Shown here: piece by piece, positions 1 through 12,794 of the stretch
Position numbering within the stretch: position 1 is the stretch's first letter
Layout of the letters: each line of letters opens with the position of its first letter
Assembly (NCBI GenBank): GCA_002633025.1
Contig: NMRB01001728.1
Coordinates: 55,105 to 119,104 of the forward strand
DNA from: Notospermus geniculatus
Lineage: Eukaryota; Nemertea; Pilidiophora; Heteronemertea; Lineidae
DNA length: 64,000 nt
Direction: 5' to 3'
Notes under the pieces: model-generated
What the model was told of the DNA's origin: nothing
The model's input: the letters and a program-made list of their open reading frames with translations, nothing else
Databases searched by the model: none
Translations under genes and position numbers: made by a program

Positions 1-1520
1 GGGGGGGGGGGGTCTGGGAGTCGGTCAAGTATTTGCTCTCGCATAATCAAGGATTATCACTGCAATCAATTCAGGTTACACTCCGATAATCCAGGGATAA
101 ATGTTTAATCTAGTCTTGCCACTGATTATAGGTGGCACTGTTTCTTCCAACGGGTAGATTTGTATTTCTGGTTAAATACGATTACAAATTTGGTTTTCTC
201 GGGTAAGATTTCGTGAAAAGTTAAATCGCCATCATAGGCTTTTTGTATAGCCATTTGTATTATATCGTTTGTACATTTTTTGAGCCTGACAACAATTTTG
301 ATGTTGGTTATACAGGAAGCCTAAAGGTGGCGCTTGAAGGGTAAAAGGTATGTTATTTTTGTGATTGCGTTATGCAGTTTGTGAATTTGAAATAATTATG
401 TAAATGATAATCAGCTGATGGCATTGTAAATTCATTGATTCCGTGGAAACTGAGGGAAGGAAATAAGTAATATTTTCTGTTACAAAAAAATTAACCTTAT
501 GGTAAATATAACGCTACATTCAATATTGGTATTCACAGGGTGCGTTACCATAGTAACAGGGCTTACGTGACCTTCAAAATCATCCATTTAATGAAATATT
601 CAGCAGGAATACAAAACGTATGATATTGAAGTTTTCAAATATGCTGTCATGGATATTTTGGGCATTTCTGTTTAGAATACATTATTCTCAATATTTTGTT
701 CCCACAATGCCTGTGTTGCTATGGTAACAGACTGTGGATCCCAGACTTGTGTTTCTGTACATTAAACAAACAGGAGACCAACTTCCCGATGTTGAAAGAT
801 TCTTTAAATTTACTCTTTAATAGACTATGTCAGTGTTAATACAGGTGGTACCTTTGTGGAGTCATTTACCAAGGACATTTGTAAATGAGGAATCAAATAC
901 ACATTTTATGAATGAATACATATAATCCCTCTCTCTGTGTTAGTTCATTTTCTCATACAATACCAGTAAAGTGAAAGATGAACTAGATTTGTAGAAGATT
1001 GGTAGGATGTTGAAGCCGAGATGCAGAGGTGTCAGTGTTGTGGTAGTGGAATTTGATAACTGAATGAATAGTGGTAATGTGATGAAGTAAAGTGGGGTGT
1101 AGGGTATAGGTAGGTCTATGAGGGTGATTTGTTGTGATTACATATTAAGTACCGGTACTAGATAGTGGGGTTGGGGGAAGTAAATGTATTATTTTTGTAG
1201 GATGAAGAGTTGAAGGGATGCTAGCATTCTGGAAGTAGAAGAAGGGAAGTGTTAATGTTGTGTTAGGCTGTTATATGGGCATCCTGCAGATGGCCTGCTT
1301 CTAGCAGTCCATCTGCAGGATGCCCCGATTGATAATGGTGCCATGTGTGTGTGGTGTGGGGGGGATGTATGTGTATAGCGATATTAGGTTGTAAAACAGG
1401 GATTTTGTGAGTGCGTGTAGTGAAATGGCGATGGGTATTAGCCGAATTCATGAATTGCAGCCTGCCTGCGAGCTGCGTACCGTAGGCCAACAAAAATTCA
1501 GAATGAATGAAGCCATTTGT
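1..1520. other. Non-coding flank with poly-G start
   Basis: The window opens with a run of twelve G, which looks like a sequencing or contig-end artefact. The rest is AT-rich and has only short, unconvincing open frames. The one structured item is the hairpin at 1277-1325. No part of this stretch recurs upstream of the second BTBD8 copy, so it lies outside the duplication that begins at 1522. Confidence 0.6.
1277..1325. repeat. Compact near-perfect hairpin
   Basis: A 17-base arm (GGGCATCCTGCAGATGG) is followed by its exact reverse complement. The intervening bases pair again (CTGC with GCAG) around a short TTCTA loop, so almost the whole 49-base segment folds on itself. It is shorter than a typical animal miRNA precursor and could instead be a small foldback repeat. 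It lies in sequence not shared with the second BTBD8 copy. Confidence 0.7.
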
Positions 1521-1521
1521 N
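1521..1521. other. Isolated n at left edge of duplication
   Basis: A single n sits immediately before the base where similarity between the two BTBD8 units starts (1522 aligns with 15291, both reading AGCATGAGCC). It is most simply read as a contig-join marker rather than an uncertain base call. Confidence 0.6.
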
Positions 1522-1974
1522 AGCATGAGCCATGTGTCCTGAGCCAGCGTGTGATTGTTGTGAATGAGGTCATTCAAGTTATAAGCAGGATTTCTTGAAT
1601 TGTCATTGTTTGATTTTGAGGTCATTCCAAAGTAAATTCAAAATGAAGACTTTTAAGCCAAGTAGTGTTTCAAAATGGAAGAGAGGTATTTTACACTTCT
1701 TCCCAGATTTCTCCACTTTTTGATTGCAATTTTTATTTTGTCAACTTTTGACATTTTTGACTGTTTACATATCTGTAGGTTTGACAGTGATGTGAAGTTT
1801 GAAAATAGTGGCTTACTCTTGTCTCTGAGCCTGACAATGAGTGTCATGTCTTCTGTGCTTTCATAGAAAATAGGCCTACTGTAGTAGTAGGCCCAAACAT
1901 TGTGTCTGTTTATATTCAGTTTGGTTGCTGACTTCCCCAGGCACCTGTTCAACTACTAACTGCTACATTCTGTG

Positions 1975-2215
1975 AGGAGCCTTGATAGCCTAGTGGTTAT
2001 CACTCCGCTTAGCAAGTGGCAGGTCCCGGGTTTGAATCCCTTGTACTGTGTGCCTTTAAGAGCAAGTAAAAGACCCCATCCAAGTGAGGAACATGAGTAG
2101 CTTGAGATGGCTTCTTCCATACTTACCAGGGCCAATAATGCTATGGCTCTGGCCTGACGGAAAAAATCTAACACAAATTATATTATACAAATACTGGCAC
2201 ATCTGTCATCACTTT
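1975..2215 (+). mobile_element. tRNA-derived SINE
   Basis: The head carries an A-box-like TAGCCTAGTGG and a B-box-like GGTTTGAATCC, as in a tRNA gene. The body includes AAAGACCCCATCCAAGTGAG and the tail is A-rich. The same element occurs about ten times in the window. This copy is shared by both BTBD8 units (15745-15990) and ends about 70 bases before the first recognised BTBD8 coding exon. Confidence 0.85.
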
Positions 2216-2285
2216 ACTCAGCCCTTTGTTTGTGCTTCATTTTCAAATCAAATTTCCAGTTCTAGCATTAATTGACCGCTTCAAG

Positions 2286-5200
2286 ATGCCGCGCACGGAG
2301 AGCGTGAAGCGTCTGAGTATGACCCTCCAGGAGAAGTGCATGCAGGAGAGGGAGAAACTCCGCATCAAGACGATGAAGAAACTGAAAGATGACATGCATA
2401 GGTTGGTATCAACATTGTTTATTCTGGTCTTTGTCATCTTGATCCTGGCTTCAAATCAAACACAGTCATATGAGATGCTTGGTCCCTATTTCGGCGTGAT
2501 GAACTACTCACTCTACTAGCATGGCAGAGGTAGTTTACGGTTGTAGGTTTTGTTTATGGAAGAGACGCTCATGTTGGATACTTCTGATTTATGCAATTTG
2601 ATGACATAAATAGACAACACTTTAGTGACCTAGGAAGTGATACTTGACTGAAAATCTCTCCCTTCTCATGCAGTCACAGTTACTTTAACCTACAGTACTA
2701 CATGTATGCCTGCAGCGGTATTCACAAGGCCACAGATTTTACCTGATACTAGAGTTGTTAAACCCATAAAACCTGTCTAACATATTGCTCTATGACCTCA
2801 ATAGGTATAAATTGTTCTCTGATTGGTCTGGTGTTCCATATAATTATGCGATTTCATCTCTTTTGGCCGGTATTGAAGTTAATTCATGGAGAATATTTTA
2901 ATAAGGCCACAGTAACTCTCAGTGGGTCAAATTTGACAATTGTAAACATAGGTGGAAGGGGATGAACTCCCATTATGCATTCACCAACTTCTATCCTCAC
3001 CTGACCCTCTAACCTAAAAATACAGATTAAGATGATAATAACATGAAAGCAGCTTCTAGATTTGAATGTGTTTTAAAGAGAATCAGTCGCAGCTGTAAAA
3101 AATGACACTAAGAATAATTTCGTAGCCCAAGAAATTCACAATTTCAGAAATAGAAAATTTCATATTTTATGTTCTAAATGCCGCTATTCGAAGGCAGCGA
3201 AGCAACAGCAGTTGTGCAAATATGCTCTTACTATTAGGCAGTTAATTCCTGATGTGAGTGAATGTATTCAAGATGGCGGCATTTGATTTTCTATTCAGAC
3301 ACCTTGACTGGTATGACCAGTGGGCTTTAAAATGTAGCAATTTCTTCATTCCTCCCCCTCTCTGTCTCTCTGTTTCCAGTTTGTTCCTCCACGCACCTGG
3401 CGCAGACCTCACAATACAAACACGAGAAGGGAAGTTTTATGTTCACCGTCTAATAGTAGAGCAGCGTATGCCACTACTTCTCCAAGATCTCGGTGGAGAT
3501 GACGATGTGGTCAACTTCTCACAGGTTGGCATGGCAGATGCACGCGAACTTTTCAGGTAAAAAAAGCAGTCCTTAACAAAGGAGTATGGTCAAAATCTTG
3601 AAGGCCACGCCGATAGACATGTGGCTTAATGAAATGATACCGAACTGGAGGTATTGGTCGTCTCACCAAACCCGCAAGGGTGGAGCCAAAATGCAGACCT
3701 AAACCCGACGCGCTTCGCCGAGGGTTTAGGTCGGAAATGATACAAAACGTGGTTGGGATAGGTCAATGAGTGTCCATCTTGCCAACATTCTTTGCACTGC
3801 CACTCTGAATGCTCGAAACGAGAAACACAGTCAATGGTGGACGTGTGTTTGGTTGCGATACAAAAGTCCGCTGTGATTAAAACGAGGCTAATGCATTATC
3901 CATTGAAAACAAGGCTCACTGTGACCAAGGTGGTTTAGAATGTACATCACTCCGTCTGTGCATTTCAGGTTGATCTATATGACAGACGACCTCAGCCTGG
4001 CTACAGAAATGGCGGCTGGATACTTAACCTCATCAGCTGACAATACTCCACAAATGACGCCGACGATGGTCGAGGACAGGACACCACCGAGTCAACCAGT
4101 TCCAGATCTCGTCCAAGGTTTAGACAGCAGCACCAGCTCGACAGATGGCACGTGTGAAATTCAGAGTCCATCGAGTGAGACCCCTGGTGGAAGTTCCTCC
4201 AGTTACCCACCCACTCCGGTTGAGGAAAGTTTACCTAGTTTTGTCAGCGTCCCCGCCTATCTTGTTGGCGCACCCGACGTCCCGTATCTTCCCGCATCTG
4301 GCCTTGGTCTTGATTTGCTTCGACTGTTTCTCCACTCAAAAAATGGTGATGTGGTTATTCAGGTCGGTGATGAGGAGTTCAAAGGTCACAAGTAAGTTAT
4401 CGTCCCGGGGGATCACTCCCCATAAAGTGTGTTGCACATCAGTGTACCAAAAATTGCGGGTAAAGGGGTGTTTTTCGAGCCACATCGGCGGGACCCGCGC
4501 TGAGTCAAATAAGCCCCCCTATTTCACCCATAACCCCGCAGAAAGCCCACGGGAATACATAAAATGACAATTTCCCCCGCCTTAAGCCCTCCCCTGCCTA
4601 GTGTGGTCCATGTGTCCTGCAAAAAAGCCCTTTAAAACGTGTCTCAAATGACCCAGCCATTAGGGGTGGGGATTGCAGAGTACCCAGCTTTAGGGGGTGG
4701 NCACCACTTTGAAATCTTAGCTCTCTTATCCATGTTGAGTCCAGAGCCCATGTTTCAGAGACCAGCCACTAGACTGGACTGTTTTCAGAATGATGATGTT
4801 TACCGCTGCTCTTGGAATGTTTGGCCCATGCCTTAGACAAGTCACAAGGTCAGACCATGTCCTTGGCGGGCCTAGGATCACCATGCTTCTTGCAAGGACA
4901 GCTGGGGCCCTCCGTGGGGTGTTCACGAGTAGGAAAATCCGACCTGAAAATCCCAGCCGGCAGCAAAATACTTCCTTCTGCAACTAATCTTTAGGTAATT
5001 GGTATCAATAGAAATTCACCCGTCATTTGGGATTTTCTACAGTGACGTCGACATGATTTTGTGGCCCCCTACTCTGCCTGTGCCACATCTACCCGTCCGT
5101 AGGACGGGTACCATGCTATGTTAGATAAATGTAGTTAGCACAATTCCACTTAAATAACCCTGAATTTTGTCCTCATTTTCAGCCCTGCCCAGAATGCATA

Positions 5201-8200
5201 GCAAAAGTATCCGATGCCCTCCTTCTGTCACACCACCACAACATGGACGATGTCTTTCAGAGGGTATTACGGTGGTGTAACAAGCATTTTGTCAAGATGT
5301 GGCCAACACAACAGTTTGCTGATCTTCCCAAGGAGATATTGGACAAGTGTTGTGGTTCAATATCAACTGAACTGGTAAGTTTAATTGTGGAATCTCGTCT
5401 TAAATATACAAGGTAGGAGATGCTGTATCAGTGGATGTTATCTGACCAATTGATGGGCTCTCCCTGTGGCTACAAGCATGAAAACCGTTGCTGATCTGAG
5501 AGTCTTGATGGGCCGTCATCCACTGGTGCTGGTCGCTCTGATGGTATCCCTTTAGGATGGCCTCGGGGAGCTTTGATAGCCTAGTGGTTATCACATCTGC
5601 TCAGCAAGCAGCGGGTACTGGGTTCGAATCATGGACCATGGGATCAAATATCCCTGGCTCTTCAGTCTGTTGCATGGGACAGTAAGCCGTGGTGCCATGC
5701 ACGTTCACAAGGGCAAGTAAAAGACCCCATCCAAGTGAGGAACATAAGAAGTTACAGATGGCCTCTTCCGTACTTACCAGGGCCGATAATGCCATAACTT
5801 CGGCCCTGATGGAAAAAACCTTAATACAGAATCGCAGGCAATTTCATTTTCAACCCCAGCTTGAGCTTGGGACACATTTTACAACTTTTCAATTCAAACA
5901 TCTCTTTGTTCGCATTATCGTGTTTGCTGATTTCAGACCAAAGACACGGTAACAGACATCATCTTTGACTGTGATAAACTAAAAGGCAGCATCCCTCAGG
6001 TGAAATGGGCCGACTCTGTCAACCACCTGACAGAACAACTGATGGAGGCGTGCAAAGTCTACTTACAAAACAACTTGTTTGAGGTTTTAGAGAGTCAGTC
6101 ATTTAGTGACTTAGGCAGGGTGGGTATCATTTAGGAGCCGTTCCAGAAAAAGTAGGTGCGTCTCGCAATAGAGGAAAGGGTTAACGGCCTCACAACACAA
6201 TAGCTGAAATGTACTGTAAACCGTGAAATTTTCGCGGTGCTAAATGTTCGCGATTTTTGGGGTCTACGAATTCGTGAAGAATAATTTTTCGCGATTGGAA
6301 CCCTTCAGCTTCATAAAACCTCAAGAACCAATGATTTTCGCGTGATTTATGTTCGCGTTTTGACCCTCGAGCGCGAAAATAAAACGCACGCGAAAATTTC
6401 ACGGTTTGCAGTATGTCTCTGCAGGTTGACAATAGTAGTGGACAGCAGTGATAATAGTTGAGTAAACTGATGACCAATGATGATCACTTGCGACAAGTGC
6501 CTGCTGTTGCTACAGCGGCTCACATTTAGCTCACAGATTCTTTGTGAGCTCAGTTTCCATCTGTTTCCCAGAACTTGTGTCAATATTATTGGAGCCGAAA
6601 TGGTTTTGATTGAGTTGTGGAGAACTTGCAGTTGTGTTTTTGAACCTAGTTGATGATCTGAACCAGTTTAGGCCTGTTGGTCTCCATTATGATTGGTGAC
6701 TTTAGTATGTGCTAACTAAACCAGTGTACCGGTATCAAGATCTTCTCTGAATTTGTTTTCAGAACATGGCGTGGAGTTTGAACTTCCTTGAAGAAGTCAT
6801 CACCACCACCGTTAAGGAGATGCCACATACTGTCTCCTGTAAGACCTTCATGTCGGCCTATAGACTGTGTGAACATGCTGACAGTGAAGACTGTGGCTGG
6901 AATGATGTAAGTTTTCTTGCTGGTTGTACGGCTGTCCTTTGAATATGTGACCCGCTCTTATTGTTTTTTGCTGGTAGTGGGAAATTTTAATCAGCGTTTG
7001 ATTCTAAGTTTTAGATTGCTAGCATTCCCATTTTGCTTGCTTTTGCAAAACTAGTTCACCATTTTCAGGACTTCAAAGTTTTCATCCGAAATTTGACAGA
7101 AAAATGTCGGCAGAATCTTAAAAACAACATCTCGTATTTGGAATTCACGCCAGAATTTGAACAACTTCCTTCCATTGAACAGAAGACAATTAAAGAAGGT
7201 GAGAAAGGTGTTGTCATGGTTGGTTTCTGTTGTCATGGAAACATGTTGTTGCTATGGTGACAAGTTGTGACTAAAATCTTGAAGAATCACAGCTTAAAAG
7301 TACTGTATTGTCTGTCAATCTGTTTCATTGTGTTGAGGCCTACTGTATTTCAACTCTTCAAAACATTTAGTTTGTTATTCTCACACCCACACACACGTGC
7401 ACTCACAATTTCATAGATTTATCTTACAAAAGTTGGTGGTAGCTATCTGTTGTTTATCGATGTTCACATGTCAGTTCGGGAAAGTTCAAAAATTGGAAAC
7501 GTTTCCGACTTTGGAAACGTTTCTTTTTTTGGAAGCGATTTTCGATTCCAATATCGGGAACGTTTCTGAATTTGGAAGCCCAGAGATTCTGGCACAACCA
7601 ACGCTTTTCACTGCTTTTGATGATGATAATTGATGATTATCGATGATTGCAGCCAACTTACGCCAGCAATTCAGATTTTACGCCGTGAAATACAAGGTCA
7701 CAGGTGCTGCCATCTGTTAATGGAAAAAAACACTTCCCGATTTTTGATTCTCATATCCCGATTAGGCCTAACATGCAAATAGGCCTACACCGATTCCGAT
7801 ATCGGAATCGAAAACCGCTTCCGAAAAAAGGAACGTTGCCAATATTGGAATCGCTGGGCTTCCAAAATCAGAAACGTTTCCAAATTCGGAACTTTCCCGA
7901 ACTGATGTAGCACTGTCAGTTCATTCATGTGACACCTTCATCCTTGCCCTCACCCAATTATGGAAGAACCAGTAGTGGAGGTGGACAAGAGAGTTTTGGT
8001 GAGGTGGATGATGCCAGTACCAAGGCTGTCCCCCAAACTTCAACTGACTCCCGTGACATCTCTCAGTCTCGCTATAGAGAGTGTGCGGTGGCTCATTGTG
8101 ACGTCACTTTTGACCAGCGGTCCATGCTGACGTCGACGACAAAGTTTGCCACATGTACCGGTAGATCACGTCGTGGTTGAAGTCACACCCACTCTACTTG

Positions 8201-11200
8201 CACCAACAACAAAGTGCACCACATGGGTCAACGACGTCGATGTCATTTGCCGTCCAATATGGCAGATGGACTGATCAGATGACGCGATGACGTCACCTGC
8301 ATGCTCTCTATAGATGATGCCAGGTACCAAGGCTGTCCACGAAACATCGACTGACTCCCCTGTGATATCTCTCTTGCAGCCGGGACCAGATACGTCATAA
8401 AGCATCTTCCAAGGCAGCCATCATATTTATCACCTGGTTCGTGATTTTACCCCTGTTACAGCTTGCCTCCCCACCCCATCTATGCATCTTGTCTTTGACT
8501 GGGGCTGGGACATGTACGTGACATACTACCTAACTGCATGGCAAACCCGTAGAATAGACGGAATGTTGATGACTCCCCCAGATGTTTGAAAATCCTGACG
8601 AATGCCTTGTACTACTGTAGGTCCATTCTTTCACCCCATGGCTGGGTCTGTATGTAAACTGATGATTTTAATTTCGATGCCTCACAATTTGGCTGCTGTT
8701 ATGGACTAATTCCCACCCAATTACCATACATGTATTTTCTATGGGTTCTTCGAAAATCACTTTGTTGATCACTTCAGTACCAGACATTGCATCGTTATGA
8801 CGCCATCATGATGTCACATGTGCATTTTTGCACGTGACGACGATAGTGCATTATATTTTTGCCATGGCAACGTCATGACGTCAGAGACCGGAATACCAGT
8901 CTGGTAGGGAAATGGTTAAATGCATTCTCTATTGGAATCTCCTAGAATTAGAATCCCTTTCTTCCATACATTTTCTAGAATGACCATGCATGGTTGTCAT
9001 TCATAATGAATGTACTGGTTATGGACCCCAGTGACTCCTCGAAGCTTCTGTACAAGATGAAATGAAGTGTGAAAGAAGTGATCGCCTGAAGTGCTTCACG
9101 GTTCGGTGACTGATAATCAGAGTAACATTCAGTTTGAATGAATGACAACATTTATTTATTTATTTATTTATTGAGAAAAACGGTGCCTGCGTGTCATCGA
9201 CACATTATGACAACATTGTATCACTCTTCTTCTCTTCTGTTTCCTTATTCTGTGCATGCTCTGAGCTTTTGGACTAATCATTCATGTATCAGGTCTGCTT
9301 GGCTGTAGCATGGTCTTAGTTAATTTATCTTTATCTATAGAGGTTTCCCACGTGACGTCATCAAGGCCGCGTTGGCCGTCAAATTGACCACGTGTTTCCT
9401 GAAGGAACGTCACAATGACGCGAATACGAAATAACGTCATCGCCGCAATGACGTTATTTCGTGTCGTGTCTCGTCGCGTCAGGCGGAACGTCAATCCACG
9501 TGTAGCACCCTATTGACGCCAGTTTGCGTCATTTTGACGTCCAGTCACATGACTTGATGACGTCAGTGGGATTCCTCTATACACTGTATAAAAAGACTCA
9601 GATTTGGTAAAATGATAGATATTTGGTACCACCCCTTTTCTACAGTCATAAACACACCTCGAAGATTGCTTACAGAAGTTGCCTCCAGTCCTGAGGGGAT
9701 TAAACAAGACTCCCATTGATCATCTTAGTGATATTATTTCAGGTGCTTCATTCGTCAGTGTTGGGGACAACAAGGCCAAAAGGTCGCCACCGAAACTCTC
9801 CAGCGATAACAAGGTGAGCAAGTTCACAAGGTTGCTCTTCCGGTTTTTCCCGTTTTGATTTAGAAAAAAACAACGTTTATTGGAATTATTCTGGTCCAAG
9901 TGGTGTAATTGCTGTTTTAATATATTTCAGAAATTCACCCAGAAGAAACATGGGGGCATCCCCTTCAACCTACCGAGAGGAGTGCCGCCAAAGTCTAAGC
10001 TGTCGTTGAAACCACCTGATGGCACCAGCAGCCAAGAACCTACGAAGAAACCTTCCACGGTGAAATCACACTCGTCGAGCAGTTCTGGTGCGAAACCAAG
10101 TACGAGTGGAACCCAGACGAAAACAAGAACTGGTCAGAGTGGGGCGGTCGGCGAGAAAAGACCACTGCCTTCTTCCACTAAGTCCAGAGTCTCCTCAAGT
10201 TCTGCGACACAACCAACTTTGACAAAAAAGAAAACGGATGCAAGCCAAGGCTCTAGTCGCCTGTCATCTGCCAAGGATACTCTCAATCGTAGTGTAGATA
10301 ATGTGAGAAAGCCAGGTCGCACTCAGGCTGGTGGGGCAAGATGGGGTGTCAATCGTAGTTTTGATTCCGGAGCTAAAAAGCTAGATAAATCTTCTGGTGG
10401 TGGCCCAACTGCTGCAAAAAAGTCTTTTTCATGTCCAAAACCGACCAGAAGTGTCCCAGCAAGTAGAGTGGATGCCGCGGTGGCTGGTAGTAGTGGGGGA
10501 GAAATGAGGAAAAAGGCAAAAAAATCAACTCAGGATTCTGCAGGTGGTGCCGTGGGTGGAGAGACACATGGCTCCCCGAGCAGCGACTCTGGTGTGAGTA
10601 GTGTAGGATCAGCTGCTGAGGGGAGGTCTAAACGTAAGGCGCGGAGATCTCTCGATGCTGCACTGCAACAGAAGGAACCAGACCGAAGTTTGAATGTATC
10701 GATGCCAGCGAATCCCATCGCTCAGTCGACTCCTCGTTCAAAACCATCAAAATTACGCCAACCGCAGGTTCACTCCCCCACAAAGACTCGACCACCTGGT
10801 GATGCTGTCTTGTTTAAAGTTCCAAAAGGTGGCGCCGTCAGGAAGGCGAATATTGGATCTCGGGATAAAAAGGTTGAAGCTCCGGGTGGTGCTGGTGGAA
10901 TGCTGGCAAAAGATGCTGCAGCGCAAAATAAAAATGTTAAGAAACGCCCTGCTACAGCTACCAGTAACTCTAAAGATTCTGAAATCCGGAGGAGTCGCCT
11001 TCCAGTACTGAGTCCAGAAAGGAAAACTGTGAAGGCATCACCGGCAAAATCACTGCCATGTTCACCTGGCGTCGCGTCTAGAAGTAGCAGTCGTCACAAT
11101 CAATCCAGTCTCCCACTGCCATCTCATTCTCGCCGATCGCTGAGTGCAGCAGGGCGTCTCTCATTTACCAGTCAGCCAAAACTGGAGAAGGTGCCACGGA

Positions 11201-11340
11201 AGCCTGAGAATTTTTGCAATTTGTGCAATGGGCCTATAGACACGAGCATGAATAAAAATGTGCTACTGCCGGAGTCAGAAATGTTCAGTTTTGAAATTAT
11301 GCCAGTGAAATTTCTTGATGTCACTTTCATGAAACCATGA
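2286..11340 (+). CDS. BTBD8: BTBD8-like BTB/POZ protein, copy 1 (exons 4-5 missing)
   Basis: Coding exons with consensus splice sites are 2286-2401, 3380-3556, 3969-4391, 5183-5374, 5937-6119, 6763-6906, 7069-7198, 9743-9813 and 9931-11340. They match copy 2 exons 1-3 and 6-11 in length and phase. Exon 2 to early exon 3 encodes a BTB domain (LFLHAPGADLTIQ onward) and late exon 3 begins a second BTB. The last exon is a 469-residue Ser/Lys/Pro-rich tail. Exons 4 and 5, the core of the second BTB, are absent because the sequence between 4405 and the n at 4701 does not match copy 2. Joining exon 3 (phase 2) to exon 6 (phase 0) would break the frame, so this copy as written is not functional. An assembly gap is the likeliest cause. 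Family knowledge (BTBD8/APache/KIAA1107) points to AP2- and clathrin-linked membrane traffic. Confidence 0.85.
4405..4701. other. Unmatched contig end with n, replacing BTBD8 exons 4-5
   Basis: Just after the exon 3 donor, similarity to copy 2 stops and about 295 bases of unrelated C-rich sequence follow up to the n at 4701. After the n, sequence equivalent to 19427 onward resumes. About 900 bases of copy 2, including two coding exons and a SINE, have no counterpart. The unrelated sequence may be an insertion at the contig edge. Confidence 0.7.
5565..5845 (+). mobile_element. tRNA-derived SINE in BTBD8 intron
   Basis: The head has TAGCCTAGTGGTTATC and a GGGTTCGAATC B box, and the body has the shared AAAGACCCCATCCAAGTGAG block. 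The matching copy in unit 2 is at 20020-20290, so the insertion predates separation of the two units. Confidence 0.85.
6214..6411. mobile_element. MITE with TA target duplication (Tc1/mariner-like)
   Basis: The inverted ends read CTGTAAACCGTGAAATTTTC and its near reverse complement. The element is flanked by TA on both sides (6212-6213 and 6412-6413). The equivalent place in copy 2 (near 20670) has a single TA and no element. The 198-base size and lack of coding capacity indicate a non-autonomous element; assignment to Tc1/mariner rests on the TA duplication only. Confidence 0.85.
7472..7904. mobile_element. TIR element with ATGT target duplication
   Basis: The ends are CAGTTCGGGAAAGTTC and its exact reverse complement. 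ATGT flanks both ends, and copy 2 has one ATGT at the empty site (about 21710). Subterminal sequence repeats GGAAACGTTTC-type palindromes in both arms. No coding capacity is seen in the 433 bases. Confidence 0.85.
8072..8313. mobile_element. CTATAGAGAG-ended MITE with TGACGTCA words
   Basis: The outer ends are CTATAGAGAG and CTCTCTATAG, and the subterminal parts carry GTGACGTCA. The element is absent from copy 2. It splits two direct copies of a sequence containing GCCAGGTACCAAGGCTGTCC-like bases, which are both present, uninterrupted, in copy 2 around 22170-22290. Confidence 0.75.
9142..9217 (-). mobile_element. Severely truncated retroelement with 11-bp target duplication
   Basis: ATGACAACATT stands on both sides (9142-9152 and 9207-9217), while copy 2 has it once. 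Between them is a short body containing GGTGCCTGCGTGTC preceded by an ATTT repeat, that is, an AAAT-repeat tail when read on the minus strand. This is the pattern of target-primed reverse transcription. A longer relative lies at 16274-16446 in copy 2. Confidence 0.8.
9336..9581. mobile_element. TATAGAGG-ended MITE with TGACGTCA words
   Basis: The left end, TATAGAGGTTTCCCACGTGA, and the right end are near-perfect inverted repeats of about 30 bases, each containing GACGTCATCAAG. The interior has further ACGTCA and AACGTCAT words. It is absent from the equivalent place in copy 2 (near 23200). Confidence 0.8.
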
Positions 11341-11865
11341 GATTTTGTCGACTGCATGTTTTTGACCATCACTGATGTGAATTTAGAGTACCGGTAATTG
11401 TAACATTTCGAATCAAGAGATTGAAGTCAATATTGAATTCGGGATTTGAAAAAGACTTCAAAAAGATAATCACAGTATGGTAACTCTCTAGGGTTGGGAG
11501 ACTATTGTAAAAGGGTACCATTTACATAGCATTGAATACTCCAGCGCCACACTTCATTCTGTACACTATCATGACTATGTGGTGAACAAACCTCTCACTT
11601 GGCGCATCTCCTGCAGGGTGTAAAGCTTTAACTGCCTTCAATGCTTTGGCCATATCTGTCTAAGTGATGGGGTAAAAACAATATTCTGATTCTGTGTCAT
11701 GAATGTATCATTGGTGCTCTTAAGTGAATTCAATTAGCAGTGTCTCTGGTTGGAACATGACCAATTGTGACCCGCTCCAGGAAAATCAGGTACTTGTCAC
11801 AGAAGAGGAAAGGGTTAACAGCCTTATGACGCAACAGCGAGTTTCAGAAATCAAATGATAAATGT

Positions 11866-11995
11866 TAACTTTACGACAACGATATTTTTTATACCGGTAC
11901 CGGTACCGAAAATGCAATACTGTACATAATCTGGTGAATTCGCAGTATGTATGAAAAATAACGTTTTTGTAAAGTTAACGTTTATCGTTTGATTT
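11866..11995. repeat. Foldback repeat shared by both BTBD8 units
   Basis: The arms read AAATGTTAACTTTACGACAA and, on the other side, a near-complement ending GTTAACGTTTATCG. The counterpart at 25490-25615 lacks part of the central TACCGG repeat. Its presence in both units makes it older than the copy-specific MITEs. Confidence 0.65.
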
Positions 11996-12794
11996 CTTAA
12001 ACTCCCTAATAGCTGAAATGAACGTCTCTGCAGGCCTCCAAATACCATTGGACAGGAATGATAATAGTTGAGTAAACTGATGACCAATGATGATCACTTG
12101 CGACAAGTGCCTATTTTTGCTAGAGCGGGTCACAATTTTAACAGAGAGTAGTGGTGATTCGCTTACCACCATCACCTTGACTCACCACCACCAGAGTGGT
12201 GCTATTTCGATTCAAGTCTTGTCAATCATAACCTTCCCTCTAGTGACATAGTTGTGAATATTTGAAAGCTGAAATGTGATTGGTTGCTATGGTTGTCTTG
12301 TTACAGTTGCTGCGATTGGTCACATGTTCTGGTTTGATCCTTGGAAGTAGAATCTGTTCATTACTAGGCTATATTTTGTCAGATATAGTTAATAACAATG
12401 TGCCTTTATAGTCAGAAATTATTCATATTTCAGACCCACTTTGTGAAACAGTTGGCGTCCTGTAGTGGTGAAGTCAGTTTCCTCCAGAGTAGGCTGGGTT
12501 GTTAACTCCATATTTTGTGGTAAAACTTGCTTTCATTGCCTCTGCTCACTGTGTGCCCTCCTGAAATATAATCATGTTATATCGCCCGTCCTGTAACTTC
12601 CTTGCTCACAATCTTCATACACTCATAAAGCCTTGTATTTACTTATGGAAAGTGCATGGGAGTTTATAAGTTAAGGGTATGATTTAATTCTTGTTTGCAT
12701 TGTTGTACAGGCAGCTTTCTCATAGGCATTTTGATGTGCTCATTACACCGATTGGTTGGCATGAGAATCCAACTCTGACATGTATTGCAAGTAA

